Positions 44,949 to 53,649 of a DNA stretch of 64,000 nucleotides are shown one piece after another. The stretch is from the NCBI RefSeq assembly GCF_900107415.1, contig NZ_FNPX01000001.1, positions 62,001 through 126,000 of the forward strand, read 5' to 3'. Below the pieces are notes generated by a model. It had not been told where the DNA came from, did no database searches, and saw only the letters and a program-made list of their open reading frames with translations. Position 1 is the stretch's first letter, and each line of letters starts with the position of its first letter. The stretch is from Jannaschia faecimaris. GTDB lineage: Bacteria; Pseudomonadota; Alphaproteobacteria; Rhodobacterales; Rhodobacteraceae. A program made the translations under genes and the position numbers.

Positions 44949-47490
44949 TCACGATCCGTCCCGGAACGACGATCAACTTCTTGGGCTGACCGCCTTCAAG
45001 AATGCGCTGCACGGCCTCATCCTGCAAGACCAGCGCTTCGATCTCTGCCTTGGGCATGTCCTTGGGCACCACGATTTCGGAGCGCTTCTTGCCGTTAATC
45101 TGAATCGGCAGCGTCACCGAATCGTCGACCAGCAGCGCGGGATCGGCCACCGGCCAGGGCGCGCTCAGCACGAAGCCTTCCCCGCCCATCATCGACCAGA
45201 TCTCTTCGGCCAAGTGGGGCGTCATCGGCGACATCAGTTGCGCAAGGACCTTGATCGCGCCGCGCCGCGCCTCGGCTCCGGCGTCCGATTTGTGCAGCGT
45301 ATTGGTAAACTCGTAGAGTTTGGCGACGGATTTGTTAAAGGCGAATCCTTCGATTCCGTCGGTCACTTCCTGAATGGCCCGCGCGGTGGCTTTTGCCAGA
45401 TCGGCATCGGCGGCATTCGCGGGGCGGTCGGCCCGTGCCACGTCGGTCGCCAGACGGTGCACGCGGCGCAGGTGCTTGTGCGTCGCCTCGGCCCCGGAAG
45501 CCGTCCACTCCACGTCCCGCTCAGGCGGGCTGTCTGACAGGACGAACCAGCGTGCGGTGTCGGCCCCATAGCTGGCGATGATGTCCTGCGGGTCCACGAC
45601 GTTCTTCTTGGACTTGGACATCTTGGCCGAGGGGATGATCTCGATCGTCTCGCCGGTAGCCTTGACGGTTCTGGTGTCCAGATCGACATCTTCAGGCAGA
45701 TGATAGACCGCGCGCCCCTTGTCGTCGCGCGTCTGGAAGATCGCGTGCGTTACCATCCCTTGCGTGAACAGCGCGTTGAACGGCTCCCGCGCGGAGGCGG
45801 GAAGGTGCCCCGTCTCGTTCATCGCACGGGCGAAGAAGCGACTGTAGAGCAGGTGCAGGATCGCGTGTTCCACCCCGCCAATGTACTGGTCGACGTTCAT
45901 CCAGTAGGTGGCGTCGTCCATATTCGTCGGCGTCTGGGCGTGGGGTGCTGTGAAGCGGGCGTAGTACCAGCTTGAGTCGACGAAGGTATCCATCGTGTCG
46001 GTTTCCCGCCGGGCGGGCTTGCCGCAGGACGGGCAGTTCACGTCCCGCCAGGTCGGATGCCGGTCCAGCGGGTTGCCGGGCACGTCGAAGGTCACGTCAT
46101 CGGGCAATTCGACCGGCAGATTTTCCTTCTTTTCGGGCACGACACCGCAGGCGTCGCAATGCACCACCGGAATCGGGCAGCCCCAGTAGCGTTGCCGTGA
46201 CAGGCCCCAGTCACGCAGGCGGTACTGGGTCTTGCCGGTGCCCAGTCCCCTGGCCTCGGCCCAGTCTATGGTCGCGTCGATGGCCTCTTGGCCCGTGGCC
46301 TCCTCCACACCCGCGGGCTGGTCGATCCAAAGGACCTTCTCGGTCTTGGGTGGAACGAAGGCGGTGCCAGCGACCGGTGTCCCATCATTGAGCGCGACAA
46401 AAGTATCAGTGACCGACAGGTCATACTTCCGCGCAAAGTCCAGGTCACGCTGGTCGTGCGCCGGGCAACCGAAGATCGCGCCGGTCCCGTAATCCATTAA
46501 CACAAAGTTCGCGACCCAGATCGGCAGCGTGCCGCCCAACGGATTCTCAACCGTCAGACCGGTATCGAAGCCGCGCTTCTCGGCCTTTTCCAACGCTTCC
46601 TCGGTCGTGCCCCCTTTGCGAACGTCGGCATTGAAGGCGGCAAGGTCGGCATTCTCGCTTGCCAGCGCCTTTGCAAGCGGATGTTCGGGCGCGAGCGCGA
46701 TGAACGACGCGCCGCGCAGGGTGTCGGGGCGGGTGGTGTAGATTTCGATGCCGTCATGACCGTGTGCGGGTTGAGACAGGGCGAAGGTCATCTGAAGCCC
46801 GCGCGATTTGCCGATCCAGTTTTCCTGCATCAGGCGGACCTTCTCGGGCCAATCCTTCAGGTCGCCCAGGCTGTCCAGCAGGTCCTCGGCCATGGAGGAG
46901 ATCGCGAAGGCCCACTGCGTCAGCTCCTTGCGCTCCACCTCCGCGCCCGACCGCCAGCCCTTGCCGTCGATCACCTGTTCGTTGGCCAGAACGGTCATGT
47001 CGACCGGATCCCAGTTCACGATGGCCGGCTTGCGGTACACCAACCCCTTGTCCAGCATGTCGAGGAACAAGGCCTGTTGCTGGCCATAATACTCCGGGTC
47101 GCAGGTGGCGAATTCGCGTGACCAGTCGATGGACAGGCCCAGCGGCTTCATCTGTCCGCGCATCACGTCGATATTGTTATAGGTCCATTCCTTGGGATGG
47201 CCGCCGCTTGCCATGGCGGCGTTCTCGGCTGGCATCCCAAAGGCATCCCACCCCATCGGGTGCAGCACGTTGAACCCCGACGCCATCTTGTAGCGCGCAA
47301 TGACGTCGCCCATCGTGTAGTTTCGCACATGGCCGATGTGGATGCGCCCCGAAGGATAGGGGAACATCTCCAGCACGTAATACTTGGGGGCGTCCGACCG
47401 CTCGGCACGGAACAACTCGGCCTCGTCCCAGGCCTTCTGCCATTTCGCTTCGATGTTAGCGGTGTCGTATCCGGTCGGCGCGTCGGTCAT
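44935..47490 (-). CDS. leuS: Leucyl-tRNA synthetase
   Basis: 851-residue class I synthetase. The HIGH motif reads HIGHVRNY in the N-terminal catalytic core; the CP1 editing domain (about 220-400) contains the [12 protein letters not shown]-type threonine-rich segment; KMSKS is intact in [14 protein letters not shown]; an anticodon-binding helical bundle and C-terminal [14 protein letters not shown] follow. Two zinc-type CxxC pairs (HCDACG, CPSCG) lie near residues 450-495. Lies 86 bases after the DUF3576 lipoprotein on the same strand and heads lptE-holA. Confidence 0.97.
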   Translation of the reverse strand: MTDAPTGYDTANIEAKWQKAWDEAELFRAERSDAPKYYVLEMFPYPSGRIHIGHVRNYTMGDVIARYKMASGFNVLHPMGWDAFGMPAENAAMASGGHPKEWTYNNIDVMRGQMKPLGLSIDWSREFATCDPEYYGQQQALFLDMLDKGLVYRKPAIVNWDPVDMTVLANEQVIDGKGWRSGAEVERKELTQWAFAISSMAEDLLDSLGDLKDWPEKVRLMQENWIGKSRGLQMTFALSQPAHGHDGIEIYTTRPDTLRGASFIALAPEHPLAKALASENADLAAFNADVRKGGTTEEALEKAEKRGFDTGLTVENPLGGTLPIWVANFVLMDYGTGAIFGCPAHDQRDLDFARKYDLSVTDTFVALNDGTPVAGTAFVPPKTEKVLWIDQPAGVEEATGQEAIDATIDWAEARGLGTGKTQYRLRDWGLSRQRYWGCPIPVVHCDACGVVPEKKENLPVELPDDVTFDVPGNPLDRHPTWRDVNCPSCGKPARRETDTMDTFVDSSWYYARFTAPHAQTPTNMDDATYWMNVDQYIGGVEHAILHLLYSRFFARAMNETGHLPASAREPFNALFTQGMVTHAIFQTRDDKGRAVYHLPEDVDLDTRTVKATGETIEIIPSAKMSKSKKNVVDPQDIIASYGADTARWFVLSDSPPERDVEWTASGAEATHKHLRRVHRLATDVARADRPANAADADLAKATARAIQEVTDGIEGFAFNKSVAKLYEFTNTLHKSDAGAEARRGAIKVLAQLMSPMTPHLAEEIWSMMGGEGFVLSAPWPVADPALLVDDSVTLPIQINGKKRSEIVVPKDMPKAEIEALVLQDEAVQRILEGGQPKKLIVVPGRIVNVVV

Positions 47491-47576
47491 GCAAACGGTC
47501 CCTGGTGGTCGCCCGGACCATCGGGCCAGGGCGTCAGTGATGTAGTGGAATGGCGTGCCCGGCGGACACGTCTGGA

Positions 47577-48083
47577 TCAGAGATTGCTGTCGCGGATCCG
47601 AAGCTGCCGCGCGCGGGTCAGGATCGCATCTTCGATGGCACGCTGGGTTTCCCGGCTGGCAGCGCCGCCCCGCGTGCGCAGCGACACGTTCAGGCTGCGG
47701 GCATCAAGCGCCGGGTCCTGGATCAGCACCGTCGCCTGGTAGGCACGGCCGCCGCCCGGCGGTGTACCATATCCGAACTGGATCACCCCCGAGAAGGGAT
47801 CGGCGTTCTGCACGGGAAGGAAATTGAGCACATCCAGCGTCGCCGCCCAGAGATAACGGTTCACCTCAAGCGTGACGTTCGGGTCGTCCTGATTGGAGAA
47901 AAGGTCGAAGACCGATGATTGCGTCGATTGCGACCGCTGTGCGCGCGCAATGGTGCGCGGATTGTCCTGTTCCGCGATACGCTCGGACCGCGATTTTCCG
48001 AATAACGCGCCGCCACCGCAGCCAGCCAGGAAAACCAATACGGTCAATGCCGCGATTCCCCGCCCCAATGTCTTGCCGCCCAT
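47577..48083 (-). CDS. DUF3576 lipoprotein
   Basis: 168 residues with a lipobox (VFLAGC, Cys22), so an envelope lipoprotein. The DUF3576 core is recognisable: [19 protein letters not shown], then [17 protein letters not shown] and a helical tail [15 protein letters not shown]. Function unknown; it is conserved in alphaproteobacteria next to leuS. Start ATG 48083 has AGGGGG 8 nt upstream. A longer open frame to 48356 reads into the porin leader and is not coding. An AT-rich TATATA just upstream (48113-48118) may be its -10 box. Confidence 0.88.
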   Translation of the reverse strand: MGGKTLGRGIAALTVLVFLAGCGGGALFGKSRSERIAEQDNPRTIARAQRSQSTQSSVFDLFSNQDDPNVTLEVNRYLWAATLDVLNFLPVQNADPFSGVIQFGYGTPPGGGRAYQATVLIQDPALDARSLNVSLRTRGGAASRETQRAIEDAILTRARQLRIRDSNL

Positions 48084-48367
48084 GATCAGCGCCCCCTGCG
48101 TGCCGGTGTCCTTATATATGTGATGTCCTAACCCATCTGCGCGCTGGCGAACAAGGTGCCGCGGGGTATCCGGGCCACACCACCCCCCAGACTGGGGCGC
48201 GATGGGGGCAGGGGCGGCGGTACTGTGGCACGAAAGCACCATGGAACAGGCGAAAACCGGACATCCCCCCGTGCCTTTCTTGCGAGTGAGGCACCGATAG
48301 TTGAAACGACACCCACGCCCAACGCGATTCCCGTGGTGGGGACGATCCTGAAACACGAGGGAAAACT

Positions 48368-49456
48368 ATGAAAAACGTTCTCTTCGCCTCGACCGCTCTG
48401 GTTGCCTTCGCCGGCGCCGCCTCGGCCGAAATCACACTCACCGGCAACGCCGAAATGGGTATCTTTAACAACGACGCTTTGGTCGGCGATGATGTTGCCG
48501 TTGAAGTCAACGTCGTCGACGGTGAGACCAGCTTCCACACCGATCTGGACATCACGTTCACCATGTCGGGCGAGACCGACGGCGGCCTGACCTTCGGCGC
48601 GACCATCGACCTCGACGAAAGCGGCAACGGCGAAAACTTCGAATTCCCCGGTAGGCAGGGTGGCGAGACCATCTTCCTCTCGGGTGCCTTCGGCACACTG
48701 ACCGCCGGTGATACCGACGGTGCCGTCGACTGGGCCCTGACCGAGGTTGCCTTCAACTCCGGTTCGCTCGGCGATGACGAGACCGTGCACGCCGGCTTCA
48801 ACGGCAACAACGGCCTCGACGGTCTGTGGGACGGACAAGTCGTTCGCTACGACTACTCGTTCGGTGACTTCGGCGTCGCTCTGTCGGCCGAACTGGCCGA
48901 AGACAGAATTGCCAACTCCTCCGACGTTCTGGGTATCGGCTTCCGTTATAACCTCGACCTGAGCGGCACCACCGTTGGTCTTGGCCTGGGTTACCAGGGC
49001 TCGGAAATCGCTGGGACCGACGTCAGCGCGCTGGGCATGTCGGCCAACGCCTCCTTCGGCAACGGCTTCGCGGCCGGCCTGTCGTACATGAAATACGAAA
49101 ACCACATTCCGAACGCGATTGCGGACGGTGCGTTCACAGCCGCAGCCATCGCCGCTGTCCCTCTTGCAGCGAACACAGGCGGTCGTATCCTGACCCCAGG
49201 CAACGATGTCGATCACATCGGCGTCGGCGTCGGCTACACCACGGGTGCCATCTCGGCCAGCCTGAACTACGGTGAGTACGACTTCGACGCAGCCGGTGTC
49301 GACGACATCAAAGGCTACGGCCTGACCGTCGGTTACGACCTGGGTGGCGGTGCCATCGTTCAGTTCGGCTACGGCCACTCCGACTACGGCAACCTTGTCG
49401 ACTCGGCCGACGACACCGTCGATACCGTTTCGTTCGGCGTTCGCATGAACTTCTGA
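48368..49456 (+). CDS. Outer-membrane porin (Rhodobacter type)
   Basis: 362 residues: signal peptide MKNVLFASTALVAFAGAASA, then a strand-rich 16-strand general porin ending in the aromatic VSFGVRMNF (C-terminal Phe, required for outer-membrane insertion). Composition is acidic with many Asp/Gly turns, typical for marine Rhodobacterales. Strong Shine-Dalgarno GAGGG and a perfect terminator suggest high expression. It sits alone between the divergent DUF3576 gene and yggS. The 284-bp leader may carry regulatory structure, including a 6-bp stem GTGCCT/AGGCAC at 48271-48294. Confidence 0.93.
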   Translation: MKNVLFASTALVAFAGAASAEITLTGNAEMGIFNNDALVGDDVAVEVNVVDGETSFHTDLDITFTMSGETDGGLTFGATIDLDESGNGENFEFPGRQGGETIFLSGAFGTLTAGDTDGAVDWALTEVAFNSGSLGDDETVHAGFNGNNGLDGLWDGQVVRYDYSFGDFGVALSAELAEDRIANSSDVLGIGFRYNLDLSGTTVGLGLGYQGSEIAGTDVSALGMSANASFGNGFAAGLSYMKYENHIPNAIADGAFTAAAIAAVPLAANTGGRILTPGNDVDHIGVGVGYTTGAISASLNYGEYDFDAAGVDDIKGYGLTVGYDLGGGAIVQFGYGHSDYGNLVDSADDTVDTVSFGVRMNF

Positions 49457-49480
49457 TCCAACCGGATCATCAGTTGAGGG

Positions 49481-49512
49481 AAGAGCGGGCCTTGTGCCCG
49501 CTCTTTTCTTTT
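49481..49512 (+). terminator. Rho-independent terminator of the porin gene
   Basis: Perfect 10-bp stem AAGAGCGGGC (49481-49490) / GCCCGCTCTT (49496-49505), 5-nt loop CTTGT, then TTCTTTTT. One of the clearest terminators in the window. Confidence 0.93.
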
Positions 49513-49547
49513 TGGCACATGGGGTATCCCACTGCCGGAGGCCACCC

Positions 49548-50201
49548 ATGTCCCTTCCCGAAATCACCGCCCGTATCGACGCCGCCTGTGAACGCGCGGG
49601 CCGCTCCCCTGCCGAAATCGCGCTGATCGCCGTCTCCAAGGTACAGCCGAACGAGCGGGTGGAGGCCGTACTGGACGCAGGCCACCGCATCTTCGGCGAA
49701 AACCGCGTGCAGGAAGCCCAGGGCAAGTGGCCCGCCTGGAAAGAGCGTTACTCAGGTGTGGAGCTGCACCTTTTGGGCCCGCTGCAATCGAACAAGGCCC
49801 GCCCTGCGATGGAGTTGTTCGACGCCATCCATTCCATCGACCGTCTGAAACTGGCACGCCGCATCGCGGATATGGCGCAGGAAATCGGCAGCTGTCCCGA
49901 CCTGTTCCTGCAAATCAACACCGGCGAAGAAGACCAGAAGGCCGGGATCGCGCCACGCGACGCCGACGCCTTCATTCGCGATGTTCGGGCGCTGGATGTG
50001 CCGGTAAAGGGATTGATGTGCATCCCCCCGGTCGATGAGACCCCATCGCTGCATTTCGCACTTCTGGCCAAGATCGCGGCCCGCAACGGGCTCTCCGGTC
50101 TGTCGATGGGCATGTCCGCCGATTTCGAGCAGGCAATCGCCTTCGGCGCGACGCACATCCGTGTCGGCTCCGCGATCTTCGGCGCGCGGATTTCGGACTA
50201 G
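49548..50201 (+). CDS. YggS-family PLP homeostasis protein
   Basis: 217-residue PLP-binding TIM-barrel protein without known catalysis, involved in vitamin B6 and amino-acid homeostasis. PLP lysine in LIAVSKVQP; later LGPLQSNKARP, LQINTGEEDQKAG and GLSMGMSADFEQAI, with the phosphate site HIRVGSAIFG at the end. GGAGG lies 6 nt before ATG 49548. It converges with the L,D-transpeptidase gene, overlapping its 3' end by 4 nt. Confidence 0.93.
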   Translation: MSLPEITARIDAACERAGRSPAEIALIAVSKVQPNERVEAVLDAGHRIFGENRVQEAQGKWPAWKERYSGVELHLLGPLQSNKARPAMELFDAIHSIDRLKLARRIADMAQEIGSCPDLFLQINTGEEDQKAGIAPRDADAFIRDVRALDVPVKGLMCIPPVDETPSLHFALLAKIAARNGLSGLSMGMSADFEQAIAFGATHIRVGSAIFGARISD

Positions 50202-50734
50202 GCGCGCACGATCAGCCGCGTTCCAAAGGTGATGCGCCGCGCAATCCAGAGCAGATGCTCCGGCGCGAATGCCACGCACCCCTCGGTCGGATATCCCGGC
50301 CTGCGCCAGCGATGCAGAAAAATGGCCGAACCGCGTTTGTATTCCGCACGCGGCCAGTTCCAGTCGGTAAGAATCACCAGATCATACAGCGGGTCCGCCC
50401 GGCGCAGTGCCTCGGCCGAGGCTGCGAAGGGCGCGCGGACCATCAGGTTGTAATCCTCATGCGCAGGATCGTCGCACCACAGATCACCCGGCCCGATCGG
50501 CAAGGCCCAGTTCGTCGGCTTCGGCATCCTGTCGGGGCGATAGAGCATTCCGACGATGCCATGCACACCGACTGGCGTACCGCCATCACTCTCCCGCTTG
50601 TCAGCCACGATTCCGCCGCGTCCGACGGTGCAGGGAAGGACCCGACCCCTGAAGCGCGCGCCCAACGGCGTCAGGACAATATCCGTCTTCTTCGCTTTGA
50701 AAATACTCCCGCCGGAGGCTTCCGCCATCGCCAT
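50198..50734 (-). CDS. L,D-transpeptidase (YkuD-like) catalytic-domain protein
   Basis: 178 residues. The YkuD active-site segment is recognisable: a His-containing strand (SAIFLHRWRRPG) followed by PTEGCVAF, where the cysteine is the nucleophile. No signal peptide is visible, unusual for an enzyme cross-linking peptidoglycan in the periplasm; the N-terminus MAMAEASGGSIFKAKK may be mis-started. ATG 50734 overlaps the ribA stop; GTG 50737 and ATG 50728 (GGAG 8 nt upstream) are alternatives. Confidence 0.8.
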   Translation of the reverse strand: MAMAEASGGSIFKAKKTDIVLTPLGARFRGRVLPCTVGRGGIVADKRESDGGTPVGVHGIVGMLYRPDRMPKPTNWALPIGPGDLWCDDPAHEDYNLMVRAPFAASAEALRRADPLYDLVILTDWNWPRAEYKRGSAIFLHRWRRPGYPTEGCVAFAPEHLLWIARRITFGTRLIVRA

Positions 50735-51774
50735 CACTCCAGATGCCCCGACTTCGTACGTTTCACATTCAGGTAATCCGCATTCTCCGAGGTCCGTCCC
50801 ACGTGCAGCGGCACGCGTTCCGCAACCTCAATCCCCTGCCCCCGCATCATCGACAGCTTGCGCGGATTGTTCGTCATCAGCCGGATCGTGCCGATCCCCA
50901 TCCGCCGCAGAAGGCCCGCTCCCAGCCGGAAATCCCGTTCGTCATCCTCGAATCCCAACCGATGATTGGCTTCGACGGTATCGAACCCCTGATCCTGGAG
51001 GTCGTAGGCGCGCATCTTGTTCGCAAGGCCGATCCCACGCCCCTCCTGGTTGAGATAGAGGAGGATACCACCGCCTGCCTCGGCCATCGCCTGCATCGCG
51101 GCGTGGAGTTGGGGGCCGCAGTCGCACTTGAGGGACCCAAGCACATCGCCGGTAAAACAGGCCGAGTGCAGGCGCGTCAGCACAGGGGCCGCGCGGTCGA
51201 TCATGCCGATCTCGATGGCGTAGTGTTCTTCGACCCCGTCACGAAACACCTGCACACGGGACTGGCGCTCGACAGCAAGGGGCACGCGGGCTGCCGAAAT
51301 CAGCGTCGGCGGCAACGGCGGCGTCGCCGAGAGATCGACCGAAAGCCGGGTGATGCCGGAAGGAGCCTGTGCAATGACACCGACCACGGCCGGCAACAGC
51401 TGCGCCGCCTTGGCCAGGCGCACGCCGGTCCTCCAGGGGGCGCAATCGCCGCCGCGCAGCGTCGCCAACGGCCCCTTCATCGGGGCGCGCAGGTCGTTTG
51501 CCGGGTCGGCCACCGCGCGCAGCCAAGCCAGATCCACCCCTTCGGGCACCGCGATTCGTGCGACATCGCCGTCGTAGGCGCGCGCCTTCAACGTTTCCGC
51601 ACGGCGACCGGATAGCGTCAGAACCAGATCTCCGGCGCGACGCAGCCCCTCCAGACGTTCCGCAGAAAGGGTCTCGACCGAGGCCAGAACGACGTTTCCC
51701 ACGGACACCGGCAGCCCGACCCTAAGGTCGGCGCAGGCGCGCGCCAGCAGTTCGGACGGGGTGGGCGATAACAT
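50734..51774 (-). CDS. ribA: GTP cyclohydrolase II
   Basis: First step of riboflavin synthesis: opens GTP to a diaminopyrimidine, releasing formate and pyrophosphate. The zinc cysteines are in HSACFTGDVLGSLKCDCG, the catalytic segment is LYLNQEGRGIGLANK, and NNPRKL follows. 346 residues: the N-terminal ~150 residues are a RibB-like region without the DHBP synthase acidic motif, as is usual for stand-alone alphaproteobacterial RibA. Start ATG 51774; the longer open frame (to 52062) is a shadow of the divergent regulator gene. Confidence 0.93.
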   Translation of the reverse strand: MLSPTPSELLARACADLRVGLPVSVGNVVLASVETLSAERLEGLRRAGDLVLTLSGRRAETLKARAYDGDVARIAVPEGVDLAWLRAVADPANDLRAPMKGPLATLRGGDCAPWRTGVRLAKAAQLLPAVVGVIAQAPSGITRLSVDLSATPPLPPTLISAARVPLAVERQSRVQVFRDGVEEHYAIEIGMIDRAAPVLTRLHSACFTGDVLGSLKCDCGPQLHAAMQAMAEAGGGILLYLNQEGRGIGLANKMRAYDLQDQGFDTVEANHRLGFEDDERDFRLGAGLLRRMGIGTIRLMTNNPRKLSMMRGQGIEVAERVPLHVGRTSENADYLNVKRTKSGHLE

Positions 51775-51937
51775 CGCGCGTGATTTCCTGTAACATTTCG
51801 CCCGATGACGGGCCTTGCACACTGCACATATGAAACATTTGCACCTTTGGCGACACGTCGGCGTGAGCGGTGATGAGCAGACTTCCCAGACAGAGGGGCA
51901 CGAGGCACCAATAGGGAAACAGATAACGGAGGCTTCG

Positions 51938-52624
51938 ATGGCCAATCTCAAGAAGATCCTACTTGTCGATGACGACGACGACTTGCGCGATGCCCTCGCC
52001 GAACAACTTGTGATGACCGAGGATTTCGACGTCTTTGAAGCCGATTCGGGGGCCACCGGCATGAGCCGGGCAAAGGAACAACTCTACGACCTGATCGTTC
52101 TGGACGTGGGCCTGCCGGATACTGACGGGCGCGAATTATGCAGACTCATGCGCAAGCAGGGTGTCAAATGTCCCGTGGTCATGCTGACCGGCCATGATAC
52201 CGACGCCGACACGATTCTGGGGCTGGATGCAGGGGCGAACGATTACATCTCCAAACCTTTCAAGTTTCCGGTCCTGCTGGCCCGGATTCGGGCCCAATTG
52301 CGCACCCATGAGCAGTCCGAAGATGCCGTGTTCGCCCTGGGGCCATACACCTTCAAACCATCGATGAAGATGCTGCTGACCGAGGATGAGAAGAAAATCC
52401 GCCTTACAGAAAAAGAGACGAATATCCTCAAGTTTCTTTACCGGGCCGGCGACGGGACCGTCGCCCGCGACGTGCTGTTGCACGAAGTTTGGGGCTACAA
52501 TGCCGGTGTCACGACACACACGCTGGAGACACACATTTATCGCCTGCGCCAGAAGATCGAACCCGAACCGTCGAACGCCCGTTTGCTGGTCACGGAGAGC
52601 GGGGGATACCGCCTGATGGCGTGA
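51938..52624 (+). CDS. OmpR-family response regulator (orphan)
   Basis: 228 residues: receiver domain (acidic cluster VDDDDD, phospho-acceptor Asp56 in LIVLDVGLP, Lys in YISKPF) and an OmpR-type winged helix (about 130-225; TTHTLETHIYRLRQKIE). CGGAGG lies 5 nt before the ATG. No histidine kinase lies beside it. It is divergent from ribA across 163 bases. A candidate small RNA starts about 90 bases downstream and could be read from its own promoter. Confidence 0.9.
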   Translation: MANLKKILLVDDDDDLRDALAEQLVMTEDFDVFEADSGATGMSRAKEQLYDLIVLDVGLPDTDGRELCRLMRKQGVKCPVVMLTGHDTDADTILGLDAGANDYISKPFKFPVLLARIRAQLRTHEQSEDAVFALGPYTFKPSMKMLLTEDEKKIRLTEKETNILKFLYRAGDGTVARDVLLHEVWGYNAGVTTHTLETHIYRLRQKIEPEPSNARLLVTESGGYRLMA

Positions 52625-52710
52625 CGCAGGTGTCACAGCCGATTCAGAATTCCGAAATTTCCGAAAATTAACCCTAGGGAAACTTTCGTCTCGTAGTATT
52701 ATATTCATGT

Positions 52711-52787
52711 ACCGGCGCATCAGCGGAATTTCTGATGCAACCTCCCTGTTGGACTTGGCCGGACCCTCGGGTTCGGCCTCTTTTTTT
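52711..52787 (+). ncRNA. Candidate small regulatory RNA
   Basis: About 77 nt in the 365-base gap between the response regulator and DUF2461. In order: an AT-rich -10-like element (TATTAT/TATATT, 52697-52705); a perfect 7-bp hairpin GCATCAG (52717-52723) / CTGATGC (52732-52738) with an 8-nt loop; an unpaired linker containing ACCTCCCTG (52740-52748), complementary to AG-rich Shine-Dalgarno sites; then a 10-bp terminator hairpin (GGCCGGACCC/GGGTTCGGCC, one G-U pair) and a T-rich run TCTTTTTTT to 52787. No open frame of note. Not matched to a named family; the -35 box is unclear. Confidence 0.6.
52757..52787 (+). terminator. Rho-independent terminator of the candidate sRNA
   Basis: Stem GGCCGGACCC (52757-52766) / GGGTTCGGCC (52769-52778) with one G-U pair and a tight loop, followed by TCTTTTTTT. 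It lies 133 bases after the response regulator stop and could also end that transcript. Confidence 0.85.
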
Positions 52788-52989
52788 GCCGCAGGCTGAC
52801 TTTTTTCCCCCGGCCGCCCAACGGGGGCGACGCCGGCCATCATCACCATGCCCGCACGCGGCGGCGCAGAACCCGGTGCTGCCATCAGCCTAGGGCAGTT
52901 TGCGTTTTCAGGATCAAGGTCCGGGACATGCCCCACCACCTGCGCTAGATTCGGAAAGGACGCGGAAGAGCGCCACCGAGGAGCAAGCG

Positions 52990-53649
52990 ATGTCGGACGG
53001 ATTTACCCAGATGCTGGACCGGGCGCAGGCCTTCTACGGGCAACTGGCGCGGAACAACTCGAAAGACTGGTTCGAGCCGCGCAAGGATCAGTGGAAGACC
53101 GATATCGAGGGTCCGGCAAAGCTTTTCACCGAACTGATGGCCGAGGAAATCAGCCGCATCACCGGCGACGGCCACACCGGGAAGGTATTCCGAATTTACC
53201 GCGACGTTCGGTTCTCCAAGGACAAGTCGCCCCTCAAGACCCGGCTGGCAATGACATGGCGTACCGGCGACGCCGTTGACATGGCACCTGTGTTCTATTT
53301 TGCCATCGAACCCGCGGCCACGCTTGTCGCCTGTGGTGTGCCCGGTTTCGCGGGCGAGGCCCTGCGCAGGTATCGCGTGCTCGTCGATACCTGGGGTGAC
53401 CAACTGGCAGACGTGATCACGCAGACGGGTGCCGAGATCGCGGACATCGGCCCGGACCCGCTCAAGCGTGTGCCAAAACCCTACGATCAGGACCATCCGC
53501 ACGCGGATCTGATGCGGCGCAAGTCGCTCGCCCTGTCGATGCCCTTGGTCGAGGGTTGGCGTGACAGCAGCGAGGGGCTGCTGGCCGCGCTGACCGACCG
53601 GATCGAGGCGCTGGCCCCCTTCCGCCGCTTTCTGGCGGATCGGCTTTGA
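52990..53649 (+). CDS. DUF2461 (TIGR02453) family protein
   Basis: 219 residues, soluble. Family pattern: FTQMLDRAQAFYGQLARNNS, then KDWFEPRKDQW, the conserved FRIYRDVRFSKDKSPLKTR and VFYFAIEPAATLVACGV. Function unknown. GAGGAG precedes ATG 52990 by about 6 nt. The stop overlaps the TTG start of the following MFS gene (TTGA). Confidence 0.9.
   Translation: MSDGFTQMLDRAQAFYGQLARNNSKDWFEPRKDQWKTDIEGPAKLFTELMAEEISRITGDGHTGKVFRIYRDVRFSKDKSPLKTRLAMTWRTGDAVDMAPVFYFAIEPAATLVACGVPGFAGEALRRYRVLVDTWGDQLADVITQTGAEIADIGPDPLKRVPKPYDQDHPHADLMRRKSLALSMPLVEGWRDSSEGLLAALTDRIEALAPFRRFLADRL

Noticed and set aside
48271-48294. GTGCCT/AGGCAC hairpin in the porin leader considered as a riboswitch or thermosensor
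   Set aside because: A 6-bp stem with a 12-nt loop is too weak and far from the start codon; no known riboswitch core is visible.
52798-52825. CCCCCG/CGGGGG inverted repeat downstream of the sRNA as a second terminator
   Set aside because: The T-run lies before the stem on the plus strand and would be an A-run after it on the minus strand, so it fits neither direction.
52136-52939. 267-residue minus-strand frame opposite the orphan response regulator and sRNA
   Set aside because: It is antisense to a clear response regulator and runs across a transcription terminator.
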